Below, one piece after another: positions 1 to 8,025 of a stretch of DNA of 40,247 nucleotides. Origin of the DNA: an uncultured Porphyromonadaceae bacterium (GTDB lineage: Bacteria > Bacteroidota > Bacteroidia > Bacteroidales > Muribaculaceae); assembly GCA_902491625.1 (NCBI GenBank), contig CABUIO010000021.1:1-40247 (forward strand). Direction: 5' to 3'. Under the pieces are notes generated by a model that was not told the origin of the DNA, ran no database searches, and worked only from the letters and a program-made list of their open reading frames with translations. Both the position numbers and the translations under genes were made by a program. The first letter of the stretch is position 1; every line of letters begins with the position of its first letter.

Positions 1-60
1 AGTCACATAGCCCGCTATGCTCCTTCAACTCAGGAATAAATCCGCTCCAAAATTCCCGAC
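1..60. repeat. Partial copy of the palindromic intergenic element (cut by window edge)
   Basis: Positions 1-60 resemble the centre and right arm of the complete element at 3980-4176. Both copies share the bases agtca, a 5-bp stem around the loop cccg, then ctccttc and later taaatcc. The stem here is catag/ctatg (6-10 and 15-19) while the other copy has tgtag/ctaca, so the bases changed in compensating pairs. The left arm lies outside the window. From 61 to 252 I see no gene, only a short purine-rich stretch (about 150-190) like the dispersed gacaggag module. Confidence 0.6.
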
Positions 61-252
61 CCTGTCGTTAACAAGCTTTATTAAACAACCTCTTATGGAG
101 AAAAAAGGTGAATTTGCATCATGAGAACAAGACCACGGACGGTTGGACAGGAGGATTTTGGTGACAGGAGAAAATGAAGGCGGCGGAGGGAGTTGGCCCG
201 CATGAGGTTGTGGGGGCGCTCCTCTCCGCCGCATACGGTGGGTTGTCGAGGG

Positions 253-1138
253 TTATTTCAGGAGGATTTTGCGGGTGGAGGAGGGGGTGCGGAGGATGTA
301 GATTTGGCCGGGTTGGGGGTTCGTTACCTGAATGCCCTGAAGGTTGTAGTAGATGGCGCTGTCGGCGTCAGAGATGGGGTTGGTACCGTCGGGGATGAGG
401 GTGACGGAGAGTTCGCCGCCGACTGCGTAGGCGTTGGTCTCGTAGTTGAACTGTACCATGTATTTGCCGGAGCCCTCGGCGGGTACGGGGATGGCGGATG
501 CGGTGGGGGCAAGGAAGGAGGTGGGAATGAGGGTGCCGGTGGTTCCGGGATGTACGGCGGCGTCTGAGGAGAGACCGTAGTTGCAGACTGTCTGGGTGGC
601 GTTGGAAAGCTGGTAGGCTTTTATTATGTACCAGGATTCGGTGATCTCGACTTCGGCTGCAAGGGTGTTGGGTTTGTTGACGATCGGCTCAAGGAGCGTG
701 GGGGTGACGGACGACTGCATGCATGCGCCGTAGAGTGTCCTGGTGTCGGGCGTTGCGAGTGATGATGCTTCCGTATCTGCTTGTCTCAAAGTCTTCGGTG
801 AGGACGAGGAGGTGGACGTCATCAAGGCCTTCTTCGCAGACGGTGAGGTTGTATGTACCGCCCTCGGTGGGGAGGTGGAGGGAGTTGGGACGGATGATGT
901 TGCGAGTGTTCTTCATGCCGAAGTCGCGTCCGTGGCCGACGATTCGGAATTCTGTTCCGGCGGGCATGTCGGTGAGGTCGATGTAGGCCCATCCGGGCAT
1001 GTCGGGTTCAGCCCGGAGTTCCCATGCGGCGTCGGCGGTGGCCCAGTCGTTCATTGTTCCGGAGAGGTAGATGCCTGTGCCTTCGGCGGATGCCACGAGG
1101 GCGGATGCGGCGAAAAGGAGCGTAAAAATTTTCTTCAT
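253..1138 (-). pseudogene. Secreted protein with SusE/F-like N-terminal domain and C-terminal sorting tail, split by a frameshift
   Basis: Two overlapping minus-strand frames form one protein. The upstream frame (689-1138) starts MKKIFTLLFAASALVASAEG, a signal peptide, followed by a starch-binding-like beta domain (GIYLSGTMNDW, YIDLTDMPAGTEFRIVG). The downstream frame (253-825) carries the rest and ends in a Bacteroidales C-terminal tail (YNLQGIQVTNPQPGQIYILR, then a basic end). The join falls near 735-750: the sense passes from ARHQDTL in one frame to LYGACMQSS in the other. The frame change corresponds to one extra base or two missing bases. It lies 32 nt downstream of polA on the same strand. 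It may be a true pseudogene, a sequencing error or a phase-variable state; I see no long homopolymer or slippery heptamer at the join. Ligand and role are unknown. Confidence 0.7.
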
Positions 1139-1170
1139 AATCTATCATTTTTAAAATTAAACATTGCGTT

Positions 1171-3951
1171 TTAGTGGGCGGCGAGCCAGTCGGGGCCTAC
1201 GCCGGCTTCGGCAGTGAGGGGGACGCGACCGGTGTAGGCCTGCTGCATGAGACGTTCGACGAGTTCCTGCATTTGCGGGAGTTCGTCGGGGATGACGTCG
1301 AAGTTGAGTTCGTCGTGCACCTGCATCATCATGCGGCTCTTAAGGCCACGCTCGCGCATCTCGCGGTCGATGTTGACCATCGCTATCTTGATGATGTCGG
1401 CGGCGGAGCCTTGGATCGGAGCGTTGATGGCGTTGCGTTCGGCGTAACCGCGTACTACGGGGTTGCGGCTGACAATGTCGGGGAGCATACGGCGACGGTT
1501 GTGGATGGTTGTGACGTAGCCCTGGCTGCGGGCGCGCTCGATGCTCTCGTTCATGTAGCGGCGTATGGTGGGAAAGGTAGCGAAATAATTGTCAATAAGC
1601 TCCTTGGCTTCGGCACGCGGGATATTTAGGCGGTTGGCGAGACCGAAAGCGGAGATGCCGTAGAGAATTCCGAAATTGGCCGTCTTGGCCTTGCGGCGCT
1701 CGTCGGGGGTCACTTCGTCGAGTTCCTTGTGGTAGATGCGTGCGGCGGTGACGGCATGGATGTCGGTGCCGTCGCGGAAGGCCTGAAGCATCACAGGGTC
1801 GTCGGCGAAATCGGCAGCCAATCGCAGCTCAATCTGCGAATAATCGGCCGAGAGGAAGATGTTGCCTGGAGAAGCGGTGAAGGCACGGCGGATGATGCGT
1901 CCGTCGCCCTGACGCACCGGGATGTTCTGGAGGTTCGGCTCCGAGGATGAAATGCGTCCGGTAGCGGTGACGGTCTGGTTGTAGGTCGTATGAATGCGTC
2001 CGGTGCGAGGGTCGATGGTGCCGGGGAGGGCGTTGAGGTATGTGTTCACCAGCTTGCGCAACTGGCGGTATTTCAAAATCTTGTCCACTATGGGATGCAG
2101 ATGGGCGATCTTTTCGAGCACCTCCTCGGAGGTGGAGTAATGGCCTGATTTGGTTTTCTTGGCCTTCGGGTCAAGGTGGAGCACGTCGAAAAGCACCTCA
2201 CCCACGCGCGAAGGGGATCCGATATTGAATTCCATTCCGGCGTCGGCCCAGATATCCTTCTGCAACACGGCGATGCGCTCCTCCAGTTCCTCGGAGGCCT
2301 TTTTCAGTGCCTCGACATCGACCGGCACACCGGTGATCTCCATGCGCGCCAGCACCATGACGAGCGGCAGCTCTATCTTCGTGAGCAGCTTCTCCATGCC
2401 CTGCTCCTTCACTTCCTTTTCGAGCGGGGCGCAGAGACGCAGGGCAATGTCGGCCATCTCGCATGTCAGGCCGAGGGCAGCGTCAGCGGGCAACGTCTCG
2501 GCACGCTTCACTATGTCGCCGCGTCCGGCAGCGAGGTCGTCGAGCGACATCATGCGGTAGCCCAGATAGACCGAGGCAAGCTGCGCGAGGTCGTGGCGCA
2601 TGTCGGGCTGAAGCAGATAGTGCGCTATGCCGTCGTCGAAATAGTCAGTGAAGAGCGTATCGACGGCTTCGGCGGCATCGACGGCGGCGTTGCGCAACGC
2701 CACATAGCAGCGCTTTATGTCGCCGCTGACAAGCGTAGCGTCAGACTTTCCGAGGATGGCGGCAAGCCGTACCACATCCTCTTTCCCAGGACGACGGACA
2801 TGGAATGCCTTCCCCTCCTCCACAGCGACGGCCACACCGAGGCAGGGCGCGTTCATGTCGGAAGGTCCCGGAGCGAGTACGGCGAGTCCGAGGCGCTTCT
2901 TACCCTGCACGGCCTCCTCCAGTTCGCGCCACATCGCGTCGCCCTCAACCTGCAGATACTCATGCGCGGAATCGGAAGCGGAGAGCTGCGGCGCCTCGGG
3001 AGCGGACGGTTCCTCCGGCATATCGAAAAGGGAGCCTTGCACGGCGCCTCCGGCCATCGGAGCGGCGTCGCCCCTGAGACGTTTCTGCACGCGATCCTTC
3101 AGCTGACGAAACTCCAGCTCATCGAAAACGGCGAACAGCTCCGTCGTGTCGGCCTCGCGGCGCGACAGCGAATCGGGCGACGTCTCGATGGGCACGTCGG
3201 TGCGGATCGTGGCGAGATATTTCGAGAAAACGATCTTCTCGGCATTATCCTCCACCTTCTTGCGCAGCGCACCCTTAAGCTCGGAAGCATGGGCAATCAG
3301 ATTGTCGACATTGTCAAACTCCGAAATCAGCTTCACGGCAGTCTTCTCCCCTACTCCGGGACATCCGGGAATGTTGTCGATCTTGTCGCCCATGAGGGCG
3401 AGGAGGTCGATCACCTGAGCCGTGCGTTTGATGCCGTAGCGTTCGCACACCTCCTTCGGACCGCGCAGTTCGAAATCCTGACCGCGATAGGAGGGCTTGT
3501 ACTGGAGGATATTGTCCGTGACGAGCTGACCGAAATCCTTGTCGGGCGTCATCATGTAGGTCGTAAAACCCTCGGCGGACGCCTTTGTAGCCATAGTGCC
3601 GATGACGTCGTCGGCCTCGAAGCCCTCGACCTCAAGGATCGGTATGCGGTAAGCCTCGATAATGCGCTTGATGTAAGGGATGGCAAGGCGAATATCTTCC
3701 GGTGTGGCCTCGCGCTCACCCTTATAGTCTTCGTAGGCCTCATGGCGGAACGTCGGACCCTGCGGATCGAAACAGACGGCGATATGGGAGGGATTCTCCT
3801 TGCGCAGCAGCTCCTCAAGCGTGTTGACGAAGCCGAAGATTGCGGAAGTATTGAAACCTTTTGAGTTGACGCGCGGCATACGTATCAGGGCGTAGTAAGC
3901 CCTGAAAATGAGGGCGTATGCATCGAGCAGGAAAAGACGCTTTTCAGTCAT
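1171..3951 (-). CDS. polA: DNA polymerase I, with degenerate 3'-5' exonuclease domain
   Basis: This 926-residue family A polymerase fills gaps and removes RNA primers in replication and repair. The N-terminal 5'-3' nuclease domain (about 1-290) is canonical: LLDAYALIFRAYYA, GFEADDVIGT, TPDKDFGQLV and the helix-hairpin-helix GVGEKTAVKL. The C-terminal polymerase has motif A DYSQIELR (from residue 703), motif B RRKAKTANFGILYG (from 752) and motif C QVHDELNFD (from 877), so it should be active. The middle domain (about 330-510) has the size of the proofreading exonuclease but has lost its acidic residues: the DxE site reads LAVLAP (about 355-360), NxKYD reads DIKRC (411-415), and YxxxD reads LTCEM. 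Its start is 28 bp from the palindromic element at 3980-4176, so its promoter must lie in or beyond that element. Confidence 0.97.
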   Translation of the reverse strand: MTEKRLFLLDAYALIFRAYYALIRMPRVNSKGFNTSAIFGFVNTLEELLRKENPSHIAVCFDPQGPTFRHEAYEDYKGEREATPEDIRLAIPYIKRIIEAYRIPILEVEGFEADDVIGTMATKASAEGFTTYMMTPDKDFGQLVTDNILQYKPSYRGQDFELRGPKEVCERYGIKRTAQVIDLLALMGDKIDNIPGCPGVGEKTAVKLISEFDNVDNLIAHASELKGALRKKVEDNAEKIVFSKYLATIRTDVPIETSPDSLSRREADTTELFAVFDELEFRQLKDRVQKRLRGDAAPMAGGAVQGSLFDMPEEPSAPEAPQLSASDSAHEYLQVEGDAMWRELEEAVQGKKRLGLAVLAPGPSDMNAPCLGVAVAVEEGKAFHVRRPGKEDVVRLAAILGKSDATLVSGDIKRCYVALRNAAVDAAEAVDTLFTDYFDDGIAHYLLQPDMRHDLAQLASVYLGYRMMSLDDLAAGRGDIVKRAETLPADAALGLTCEMADIALRLCAPLEKEVKEQGMEKLLTKIELPLVMVLARMEITGVPVDVEALKKASEELEERIAVLQKDIWADAGMEFNIGSPSRVGEVLFDVLHLDPKAKKTKSGHYSTSEEVLEKIAHLHPIVDKILKYRQLRKLVNTYLNALPGTIDPRTGRIHTTYNQTVTATGRISSSEPNLQNIPVRQGDGRIIRRAFTASPGNIFLSADYSQIELRLAADFADDPVMLQAFRDGTDIHAVTAARIYHKELDEVTPDERRKAKTANFGILYGISAFGLANRLNIPRAEAKELIDNYFATFPTIRRYMNESIERARSQGYVTTIHNRRRMLPDIVSRNPVVRGYAERNAINAPIQGSAADIIKIAMVNIDREMRERGLKSRMMMQVHDELNFDVIPDELPQMQELVERLMQQAYTGRVPLTAEAGVGPDWLAAH

Positions 3952-3979
3952 GGGAAAAATCGGATGGAGGGTTTTATTG

Positions 3980-4176
3980 ATAAGTAACTCTTAAAAATTA
4001 GTTAACGTTAAAGCAGATCATGTAACTCACATTTCTGACACATCCTTGCTCGTCTTTTTGGCGCTTTAGCCGGTCTCGCTCAGTCATGTAGCCCGCTACA
4101 CTCCTTCTCTCCTCCGGCTAAATCCCTCAAAAATACCGAGCAATTATGTATCATCTAATTTTTGCGAGTTACTTAT
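3980..4176. repeat. 197-bp imperfect palindromic (MITE-like) intergenic element
   Basis: The arms at 3980-4001 and 4155-4176 are inverted copies, 20 of 22 bases matching. Inside them, 4046-4073 and 4114-4143 form a second pairing block (ttgctcg...ttagccgg against ccggctaa...cgagcaa), and 4087-4100 is a small central hairpin (tgtag, loop cccg, ctaca). The whole element could fold as one long stem in DNA or RNA. It has no coding capacity and fills the space between the SDR gene and polA. A MITE-like or REP-like element is the natural reading. Because transcription of polA must pass or start in it, it could also act as a terminator or attenuator. Confidence 0.75.
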
Positions 4177-4194
4177 TGCGTTCTTGAAGAAGGA

Positions 4195-5013
4195 TTATTG
4201 TTTGGAGTTGAGGCGGTCGAGGAGGCGGTGCTTGATGAGCATCCGGACAGGCGTGGGGGTGATTCCTACGAACACTATGGAGAAGCGGTTGAGCCAGCCG
4301 TTGATGTATTGCCGGCGGCGGCGGAAGGTGCGCCGGAGGGCTTTCACGACGAATTTCTCGGGTGTCTGTAGCACTCCGATGCGTACGGCGAAGCGCTTGA
4401 GATGCTCGGGAAGTCCGAAGAGGTCGGTTGCGATGCCGCCGGGACAGGCCACGGTGACGCTGATGCCGCTGTCGCTCAGTTCGTAGCCGATGGAGCGTGA
4501 GAAAACGCGGATATAAGCCTTGGAGGCGGCGTACATCGAGATGCCGGGCATGGGTGTCCAGCAGGACATACTGGACATGTTGAGTATGTAGCCTTTGGTG
4601 CCGTCGGCGATCCATCGGTTGGCCATGAGCCATGTCAGCTCGGTGAGGGTGCGGATATGTAGGGAGCAGTAGATGCCGATGCGCTTCGGCGACATATCGG
4701 CGAAGGCCTTGAAATCGAAGATTCCGGCGTTGTTGATGAGCAGGGAGGGCCTGAGGTCGTGCACATGGATAAAGTCCATGAGGGTCTCGGCCGCATCGTG
4801 TGTGGAGAGGTCGACGCAGCAGGGATGTGTGTCGACGCCGTAACGTTGGGCGATCCCGGCGGCACATCGGGCCAGCTCCTCGGGACGGTTGCTCACCATC
4901 ATCAGGCTGACACCTCTGTCGGCCAGCGCGCGGCAGAAGCAGAGTCCGATGCCGGAGTCGGCGCCGGTGACGAGGGCAAGCATCCCTTCGCAGTTCTTTC
5001 TGTTGAATTTCAT
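4195..5013 (-). CDS. Short-chain dehydrogenase/reductase
   Basis: This 272-residue classical SDR has the cofactor motif TGADSGIG (16-23), NNAG near residue 95, and the catalytic Ser and YxxxK as MSSMS and YAASK. It should use NAD(P)H to reduce or oxidise a carbonyl or alcohol; the substrate cannot be told. The basic tail after about 220 (RRTFRRRRQY) with a hydrophobic patch resembles SDRs that associate with membranes or act on lipids, but this is only suggestive. Its ATG overlaps the last bases of the upstream flavin oxidoreductase gene (5010-5013), so the two are translationally coupled and probably work on related compounds. Confidence 0.9.
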   Translation of the reverse strand: MKFNRKNCEGMLALVTGADSGIGLCFCRALADRGVSLMMVSNRPEELARCAAGIAQRYGVDTHPCCVDLSTHDAAETLMDFIHVHDLRPSLLINNAGIFDFKAFADMSPKRIGIYCSLHIRTLTELTWLMANRWIADGTKGYILNMSSMSCWTPMPGISMYAASKAYIRVFSRSIGYELSDSGISVTVACPGGIATDLFGLPEHLKRFAVRIGVLQTPEKFVVKALRRTFRRRRQYINGWLNRFSIVFVGITPTPVRMLIKHRLLDRLNSKQ

Positions 5014-6296
5014 CTTTTCTGACGTGCCTTGATCTGTTCAATCTCACGGACGATGCGCGGCGGGAGCTGTTCCCGCAGACAGTGGTGGCAGGCCATCTCG
5101 CGCGAATACATGCGTGCGATGCAGTAGTTGACATGATCGCATCCGCACTCTACATCCTCTACGGAACCTGAATCGACGGCTTCCTTTACCCTCGCCACAA
5201 ATCCCGGCTCGCGGAGCAGCGCGCGTCCCATCTGCACGAACTCAAATCCGTGGGTGTCGACAAGCGCCTCCAGCGAACTGCGCGACGTGGCGCCGCCCAC
5301 ATAGACGAGCGGAAGTTTCAGCTCGCGGCGGAAGACCTTCGCGTCGTCGAGGAAATAGAGCGGCTTGTATGGGACGCTGGGAATCATCATCTTGCCGCAG
5401 AGGCGCACGCCGTATTTGAGCCACCATTGCTTCATGTAGTATGTCATGGCGTAGATCGGCATCTCTCCGCGCATCACATACATCGGCGCCTTGCTTACGA
5501 AGCCTCCGGAGAGCACCAGCGCGTGAGCGCCGAGCGCTTCCAGCTCACGGGCTACGGTGAGACAGTCGTCGATCTCCAGACCGCCCTTGAAACCGTCGCG
5601 CATGTTGGTCTTCACGAGCACACCGATGTCGGAACCGGCGGCCTTCATCACCTCCTCCATGACCATGCGCATGAAGCGCATGCGGTTGTCGAGCGAGCCG
5701 CCGAAGCTGTCGCGGCGGTGATTGGTGAAGGGGGAAAGGAACTGCGAGATGAGATAGCCGTGACCGGCATGAACCTCCACGCAGTCGAATCCTGCATCGC
5801 GGGCTGTGCGCACGGCGTCGCCGAAGTCTGCGGCGAGTTTCCTGAGCTCGTCGGGACGAAGCTGACGCGCCCACGTCGGGGAGTAGAGATTGAAACCTCC
5901 CGAAGCGCCGACAGGAGTGCCGCCGGCGGTGGAGCGGTGGGTCATGTTGCCGCAATGGCCGATCTGGATGGAAGCCTTAGCTCCGGCATCGTGTATGCCG
6001 TCGGTGATCTCGCGCAGTTGCGGGACGATGGCCGGACGCAGCCAGAGCTGGGTTGTGAACGAGAGGGCCGAGCGGCACACTCCGGCGTAGGCCAGAGTGG
6101 TCATTCCGACGCCGCCGCGAGCCACCGAGATATGGTAGTCGGCAAGCATTTCCGTGGGGCCATTGTCGGCGCCCATGCCTTCGAATGCGGCGCTGCGGAT
6201 GGTGCGGTTGCGCAGAGTCACGGGGCCGATCTGCGCGGGAGTGAAAAGGCGCGGGGACGCAGCCGTCGCTTTCGTTGATTCTTTAGCAGGATTCAT
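5010..6296 (-). CDS. NADH:flavin oxidoreductase, old yellow enzyme family
   Basis: This 428-residue TIM-barrel FMN enzyme carries the family pattern: FTPAQIGPVTLRNR at the N-terminus, IQIGHCG, the substrate-binding EVHAGHGYLISQFLSP, and the NHRRDSFGGSLDNRMRF block. Later come VYVGGATS and FVQMGRALLREP, the phosphate-binding end of the barrel. A C-terminal cluster (CGCDHVNYCIARM, CHHC) could hold an iron-sulfur cluster as in 2,4-dienoyl-CoA reductase relatives, but the NAD-binding domain of those larger enzymes is absent. A TTG 39 nt further upstream is also in frame, but it falls inside the -7 promoter box, so the ATG at 6296 is preferred. First gene of a pair with the SDR; the substrate is unknown. 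Confidence 0.92.
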   Translation of the reverse strand: MNPAKESTKATAASPRLFTPAQIGPVTLRNRTIRSAAFEGMGADNGPTEMLADYHISVARGGVGMTTLAYAGVCRSALSFTTQLWLRPAIVPQLREITDGIHDAGAKASIQIGHCGNMTHRSTAGGTPVGASGGFNLYSPTWARQLRPDELRKLAADFGDAVRTARDAGFDCVEVHAGHGYLISQFLSPFTNHRRDSFGGSLDNRMRFMRMVMEEVMKAAGSDIGVLVKTNMRDGFKGGLEIDDCLTVARELEALGAHALVLSGGFVSKAPMYVMRGEMPIYAMTYYMKQWWLKYGVRLCGKMMIPSVPYKPLYFLDDAKVFRRELKLPLVYVGGATSRSSLEALVDTHGFEFVQMGRALLREPGFVARVKEAVDSGSVEDVECGCDHVNYCIARMYSREMACHHCLREQLPPRIVREIEQIKARQKR

Positions 6297-6332
6297 AGAT
6301 TCCGAATGAGGATTATCGTGAGGAAGAGCATC

Positions 6333-6364
6333 CAAAATTACAAAAAAACCTCAGAATCCGCAAA
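6333..6364 (-). promoter_or_regulatory. Bacteroidetes sigma-ABfr type promoter for the oxidoreductase-SDR operon
   Basis: On the minus strand TTTG (6361-6364) is followed after 20 bases by TAATTTTG (6333-6340), an exact match to the Bacteroidetes TTTG/TAnnTTTG promoter. Transcription should begin around 6326, giving a leader of about 30 nt to the ATG at 6296. This location decides against the upstream TTG as the start codon. Confidence 0.75.
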
Positions 6365-6381
6365 CGGCGATCTGGAAATCT

Positions 6382-7449
6382 TCAGATATGTTTCTGGAGC
6401 CAGCCGGGAAGTTTCTTGACAGCCTCCCAAAGCTGACGCATCGGTCCGTAGTTCTTTTTCAGAAGATTGTTATAGCGGGGGCCGATGAGGAGTTTGTCGG
6501 TCTCCTGCTCCACGCGCAGTTTGTCGTGGTCTATGCCGCCGACACGCTCGACAATTGTGGCGTAGAGCGGTGTAAGCGCCGGAGCATCGTCGGGCGCATG
6601 GATGCCGATCTCCAGACTCTTGGGCGGATGTTTCTCCCAGCGGCGCGCCTGCGAACCGTCGAGATATTCCACGTCGGTGATGTAGAATTCGGCGTGGGTG
6701 TCGACAAAAATTGTGTCGGAGGTGTGAAAGATATGTTTCAGGCTGCGGCCGCGCCCGCCTGAGCGTATATCGACGTCGAAGCGGGAGAGATTGAGGGGCG
6801 AAACGGACTTTGAGTCGATGTCCGTGAAGTAGTATTTCAGCAGCAGATGGCGGAACTCGGTGTCGTCGCGGCCATCGAGGAATCCGGCAAAGGCCGGCAT
6901 CCAGCGGCGGTTGGAGGTGTCGGCAAGGAGATCGAGATCGAGGGTAACGGCATCGTCGTCGGTGCGGCGCCAGACAGCGGAGACGCGGCCGTCGCAGCGG
7001 ATGGTGTCGATCGCGTCGGTAAGCTCGTCGCCGCGCATACTCACGGGAAGATCCGTGCGGTTGAAAAGCTCCACCCAGTCGGACCATGAGAAATGCTCGC
7101 GGAAGCGGTCGCTGACGCTGTCAAGGCCTTCCCAGTTGGCAAAGCGATAATATGACCGCGAGGCAAGCAGCCGGGGTCTCAGCCAGCCACCTCCGGCACC
7201 TTTTGAGGCAGGAATCATGAAGTCGACGGTCTTCTCGCGGAAAAGCTGCACGGTGTCGTAATACGTTGACAGAGTGGAGTATTCCCTTACATAGCTGATC
7301 AGATGCACCATCTTGTATTTGCGCGGCTTCACGACGAGCGTGGGAAGCACGGTTGCCTTTTCGGGCGATGCGCCGGAGGCCTGGGCGGCTGTGGTCAGCA
7401 GAAGAAGCAACAACAGCAATTTTTCTTTATCTGGTTTTATGGATGACAT
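6382..7449 (-). CDS. Hypothetical exported protein (355 aa)
   Basis: No named family is recognised. The chosen start MSSIKPDKEK leads into an uninterrupted run of leucines (KLLLLLLLL) and TTAAQASG, a plausible signal peptide. The next part, VLPTLVVKPRKYKMVHLISY, resembles the short linker found before TonB-plug-like or surface repeat regions in Bacteroidales proteins. The rest is mixed alpha/beta, ends LPGWLQKHI, and has no transmembrane segment. I infer a periplasmic or surface protein. A longer start 48 nt upstream exists, but it lies upstream of a TACTTTTG box (7454-7461), which makes it unlikely. It stands alone, 17 bp after the promoter region of the next operon. Confidence 0.75.
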   Translation of the reverse strand: MSSIKPDKEKLLLLLLLLTTAAQASGASPEKATVLPTLVVKPRKYKMVHLISYVREYSTLSTYYDTVQLFREKTVDFMIPASKGAGGGWLRPRLLASRSYYRFANWEGLDSVSDRFREHFSWSDWVELFNRTDLPVSMRGDELTDAIDTIRCDGRVSAVWRRTDDDAVTLDLDLLADTSNRRWMPAFAGFLDGRDDTEFRHLLLKYYFTDIDSKSVSPLNLSRFDVDIRSGGRGRSLKHIFHTSDTIFVDTHAEFYITDVEYLDGSQARRWEKHPPKSLEIGIHAPDDAPALTPLYATIVERVGGIDHDKLRVEQETDKLLIGPRYNNLLKKNYGPMRQLWEAVKKLPGWLQKHI

Positions 7450-7453
7450 GGCG

Positions 7454-7461
7454 CAAAAGTA
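7454..7461 (-). promoter_or_regulatory. Possible -7 box next to the start codon of the hypothetical exported protein
   Basis: TACTTTTG on the minus strand matches TAnnTTTG and ends only 4 nt before the ATG at 7449. No good TTTG is seen 19-21 bases further up. If real, the transcript is leaderless or nearly so. Confidence 0.4.
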
Positions 7462-7578
7462 GACAATGCTTGCGGACGGCGGATGCTTCGTTAACACTCT
7501 TTCAAAGCTCGGTGCGGGTAGTTAACAAATATTGTCGCACCGGAGTTTTTTTTCAAACCATTATTAACCATTCGGGCC

Positions 7579-7800
7579 GGAGAGACAGGAGAACAGGAGA
7601 GACAGGAGGACAATCAGGAACTAATTTTTAGGGGGACGCGGGCGCGCAAAAGAAGGGAGACAGGAGAACAGGTGAGACAGGAGGACAATCAGGAACTAAT
7701 TTTTAGGGGGACGCGGGCGCGCAAAAGAAGGGTGACAGGAGTACAGGAGAGACAGCAGGACAATCAGGAACTATTTTTGGGGTGGGGTGAGGCGCGGGCG
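7579..7800. repeat. 75-bp tandem repeat, about three copies, purine-rich
   Basis: The block caatcaggaa recurs at 7611, 7686 and 7761, an exact period of 75. Each unit contains the purine-rich gagacaggag / gaacaggag / gacaggaggac stretch, then ctaattttta, ggggg, and a GC-rich acgcgggcgcgcaaaagaag. The third copy has diverged at its end. The repeat follows a tttcaaaccattattaacca module (7551-7571) shared with other intergenic regions. The remaining part of the gap, 7801-8025, holds no gene that I can support. Confidence 0.85.
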
Positions 7801-8025
7801 GACGGAGGAAGGGTGACCGCAGTTCCTCCGCCGGAGCCTTCATGGTTGAGGTTTGAGGAGTTTATATTTCATCATGGATGCCGGATTTTGGAAAACACGT
7901 ATATATCACTGATGACAAGCAGTTTAATGTACCGCATGGACACAGGTAGACCCATTGTAGACCTTTGATTTTTCTTTTGAGACGACGTTTGCACGAAATT
8001 TGCGAAAATTTGCAAAACAAACTAT

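Noticed and set aside
2176..3864. 562-aa open frame on the plus strand opposite polA
   Set aside because: It is the mirror of a well-supported gene with strong third-position GC bias; its translation shows no family or domain.
7579..7800. Possible CRISPR array
   Set aside because: The units are 75 bp with no short constant repeat alternating with variable spacers; nearly the whole unit repeats, and no cas genes are near.
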